Shown here piece by piece: positions 9,797 through 10,493 of a stretch of 10,493 bases of DNA (its first letter is position 1; the number at the start of each line of letters is the position of its first letter). The stretch comes from Capsulimonas sp. (GTDB taxonomy: Bacteria > Armatimonadota > Armatimonadia > Armatimonadales > Capsulimonadaceae): the NCBI GenBank assembly GCA_025963815.1, contig JAOQAA010000233.1, positions 1-10,493 of the forward strand, written 5' to 3'. Made by a program: the position numbers and the translations under genes. The notes below the pieces were generated by a model. The model had not been told where the DNA came from. It worked only from the letters and a program-made list of their open reading frames with translations, and did no database searches.

Positions 9797-10493
9797 AGTG
9801 TTTCGATCTCCTCTTTGCTGTCCAATCCCACGGATTCGCTCCAGCGCCGATAGACATCTGGAGAAATCTCGGACGGCTTGATCTCGCTGCGGCCGCCCCA
9901 GAAGACATTGGTGTAACGGACAGGGATCCCCAATGCTTCGAGATGCGTGTCCATCGCCGCTTTGTGCGCGAGAAGCACGGATTTATCCAGGCCGTGCGCG
10001 ACCGCCATGAGGTTGACGTTTCCGAACTCCGGCCCCCCCTCACGCCAGTACGCATGGGTGAGAATAGGAAACCGCCCGATCTCCCGCCCCGCCTCAATCT
10101 CGCGCCCTTCGGGGACGGCCCAGTGAAAGAGAGCGTTGTAACGCGTGACGCGGCGGCCGTCAGTGGGCTTCACGTGCTCCAGAAATGTGGAGAAGCGCCC
10201 AATGACGCCGCGCTGATCCAGCGAGCGCGCAATGGCGTAAAATGTTTCCAAACTGACCTCGGCTTCGTCGGCCCGCACGTCCCAGAGGTCGCGTGTGATC
10301 TCCTCGGCGGCGAACTCCCGCTTGAGCGCATTGAGCACACGCCAGTCTAACTCGGAAAGGGAGACGATTTCCGTGTCCTGTACGTCCGCCAATGCATCCG
10401 AGCGGCTGCCGATCCTCAGGCCCTGCCGGCGCACATGCCCGACGCCTAGGACGAACAGCCGGCGGGCGGGCATCAGGCGGAAGCTCTCCGCGC
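9793..10493 (-). CDS. Lrp/AsnC-like protein of the siroheme-decarboxylase (AhbA/AhbB, NirD/L/G/H) type, probably cut at right edge
   Basis: Counting from the ATG at 10473 there are 226 residues. About 38-95 form an AsnC-type winged helix (SLSELDWRVLNALKREF ... IARSLDQRGVIGRF). About 107-195 match the RAM-like domain of the siroheme decarboxylase group: RYNALFHWAVP, then RFPILTHAYWRE, then NLMAVAHG, then LGIPVRYTNVFWGG. In that family these correspond to NAxxxWxVP, FPxVSHxYxR and NLxxMxHG, with the His at 140 in the expected place. Members either decarboxylate siroheme for haem or d1-haem synthesis or are called regulators; no haem gene is in the window, so the role is open. The frame has no stop between 10473 and the edge, and residues 1-35 look more like the end of a preceding module than a start, so the gene may be a two-module fusion continuing outside. 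It ends 9793 in GTGA, overlapping tetR. Confidence 0.65.
   Translation of the reverse strand, partial: AESFRLMPARRLFVLGVGHVRRQGLRIGSRSDALADVQDTEIVSLSELDWRVLNALKREFAAEEITRDLWDVRADEAEVSLETFYAIARSLDQRGVIGRFSTFLEHVKPTDGRRVTRYNALFHWAVPEGREIEAGREIGRFPILTHAYWREGGPEFGNVNLMAVAHGLDKSVLLAHKAAMDTHLEALGIPVRYTNVFWGGRSEIKPSEISPDVYRRWSESVGLDSKEEIETL
9815..9828. repeat. 14-bp direct repeat, copy 2 (in the 3' end of the AsnC-like gene)
   Basis: TTGCTGTCCAATCC again, here on the coding strand reading GLDSK in the last residues of the AsnC-like protein. With copy 1 at 9116-9129 it brackets tetR exactly. Confidence 0.5.

Overview
The window is about 10.5 kb of GC-rich bacterial chromosome (roughly 60% G+C by eye). 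It carries seven protein-coding genes, two of them cut by the window edges. The content is mostly house-keeping and stress genes: DNA repair (mfd, ada), a periplasmic or cell-wall amidase, a membrane-bound cyclic-di-GMP enzyme, a glycoside hydrolase and two regulator-like genes. Strong Shine-Dalgarno sequences, a signal-anchored amidase_2 enzyme and a GGDEF-EAL protein point to a free-living environmental bacterium. No phage, plasmid, IS, CRISPR, rRNA or tRNA signal is visible. A deep-branching soil lineage such as Armatimonadota is possible, but that is a guess from general flavour, not a demonstration.

Layout. 1-633 (minus, cut at the left edge): N-terminus of a GH13 alpha-amylase/pullulanase-like enzyme with a CBM48-like domain. 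It is divergent from 754-1338 (plus), a small membrane-anchored N-acetylmuramoyl-L-alanine amidase; the 120-bp gap holds a promoter candidate for each side. A 150-bp leader (1339-1488) contains a TATAAT box followed by a terminator-like hairpin. Then comes the large plus-strand gene mfd (1489-5094). The 223-bp convergent gap after mfd is dominated by a 150-bp near-perfect palindrome (5135-5284). From there on everything is on the minus strand: a sensor-PAS-GGDEF-EAL protein (5318-7744), ada (7939-9024), a TetR regulator (9131-9796) and, overlapping it by GTGA, an Lrp/AsnC-like protein of the siroheme-decarboxylase type (9793 to the right edge).

How the genes relate. mfd and ada are both repair genes but sit in different, oppositely oriented units, so nothing shows they are co-regulated. 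The AsnC-like gene and tetR overlap and are almost certainly translated from one message; ada follows 106 bp later behind its own candidate -10 box and SD. No multi-gene novel system is evident. The most unusual object is the palindrome. Its two arms differ at six positions, and four of these form two compensatory base-pair changes that keep a local hairpin intact in each arm, which suggests the small hairpins themselves are under selection.
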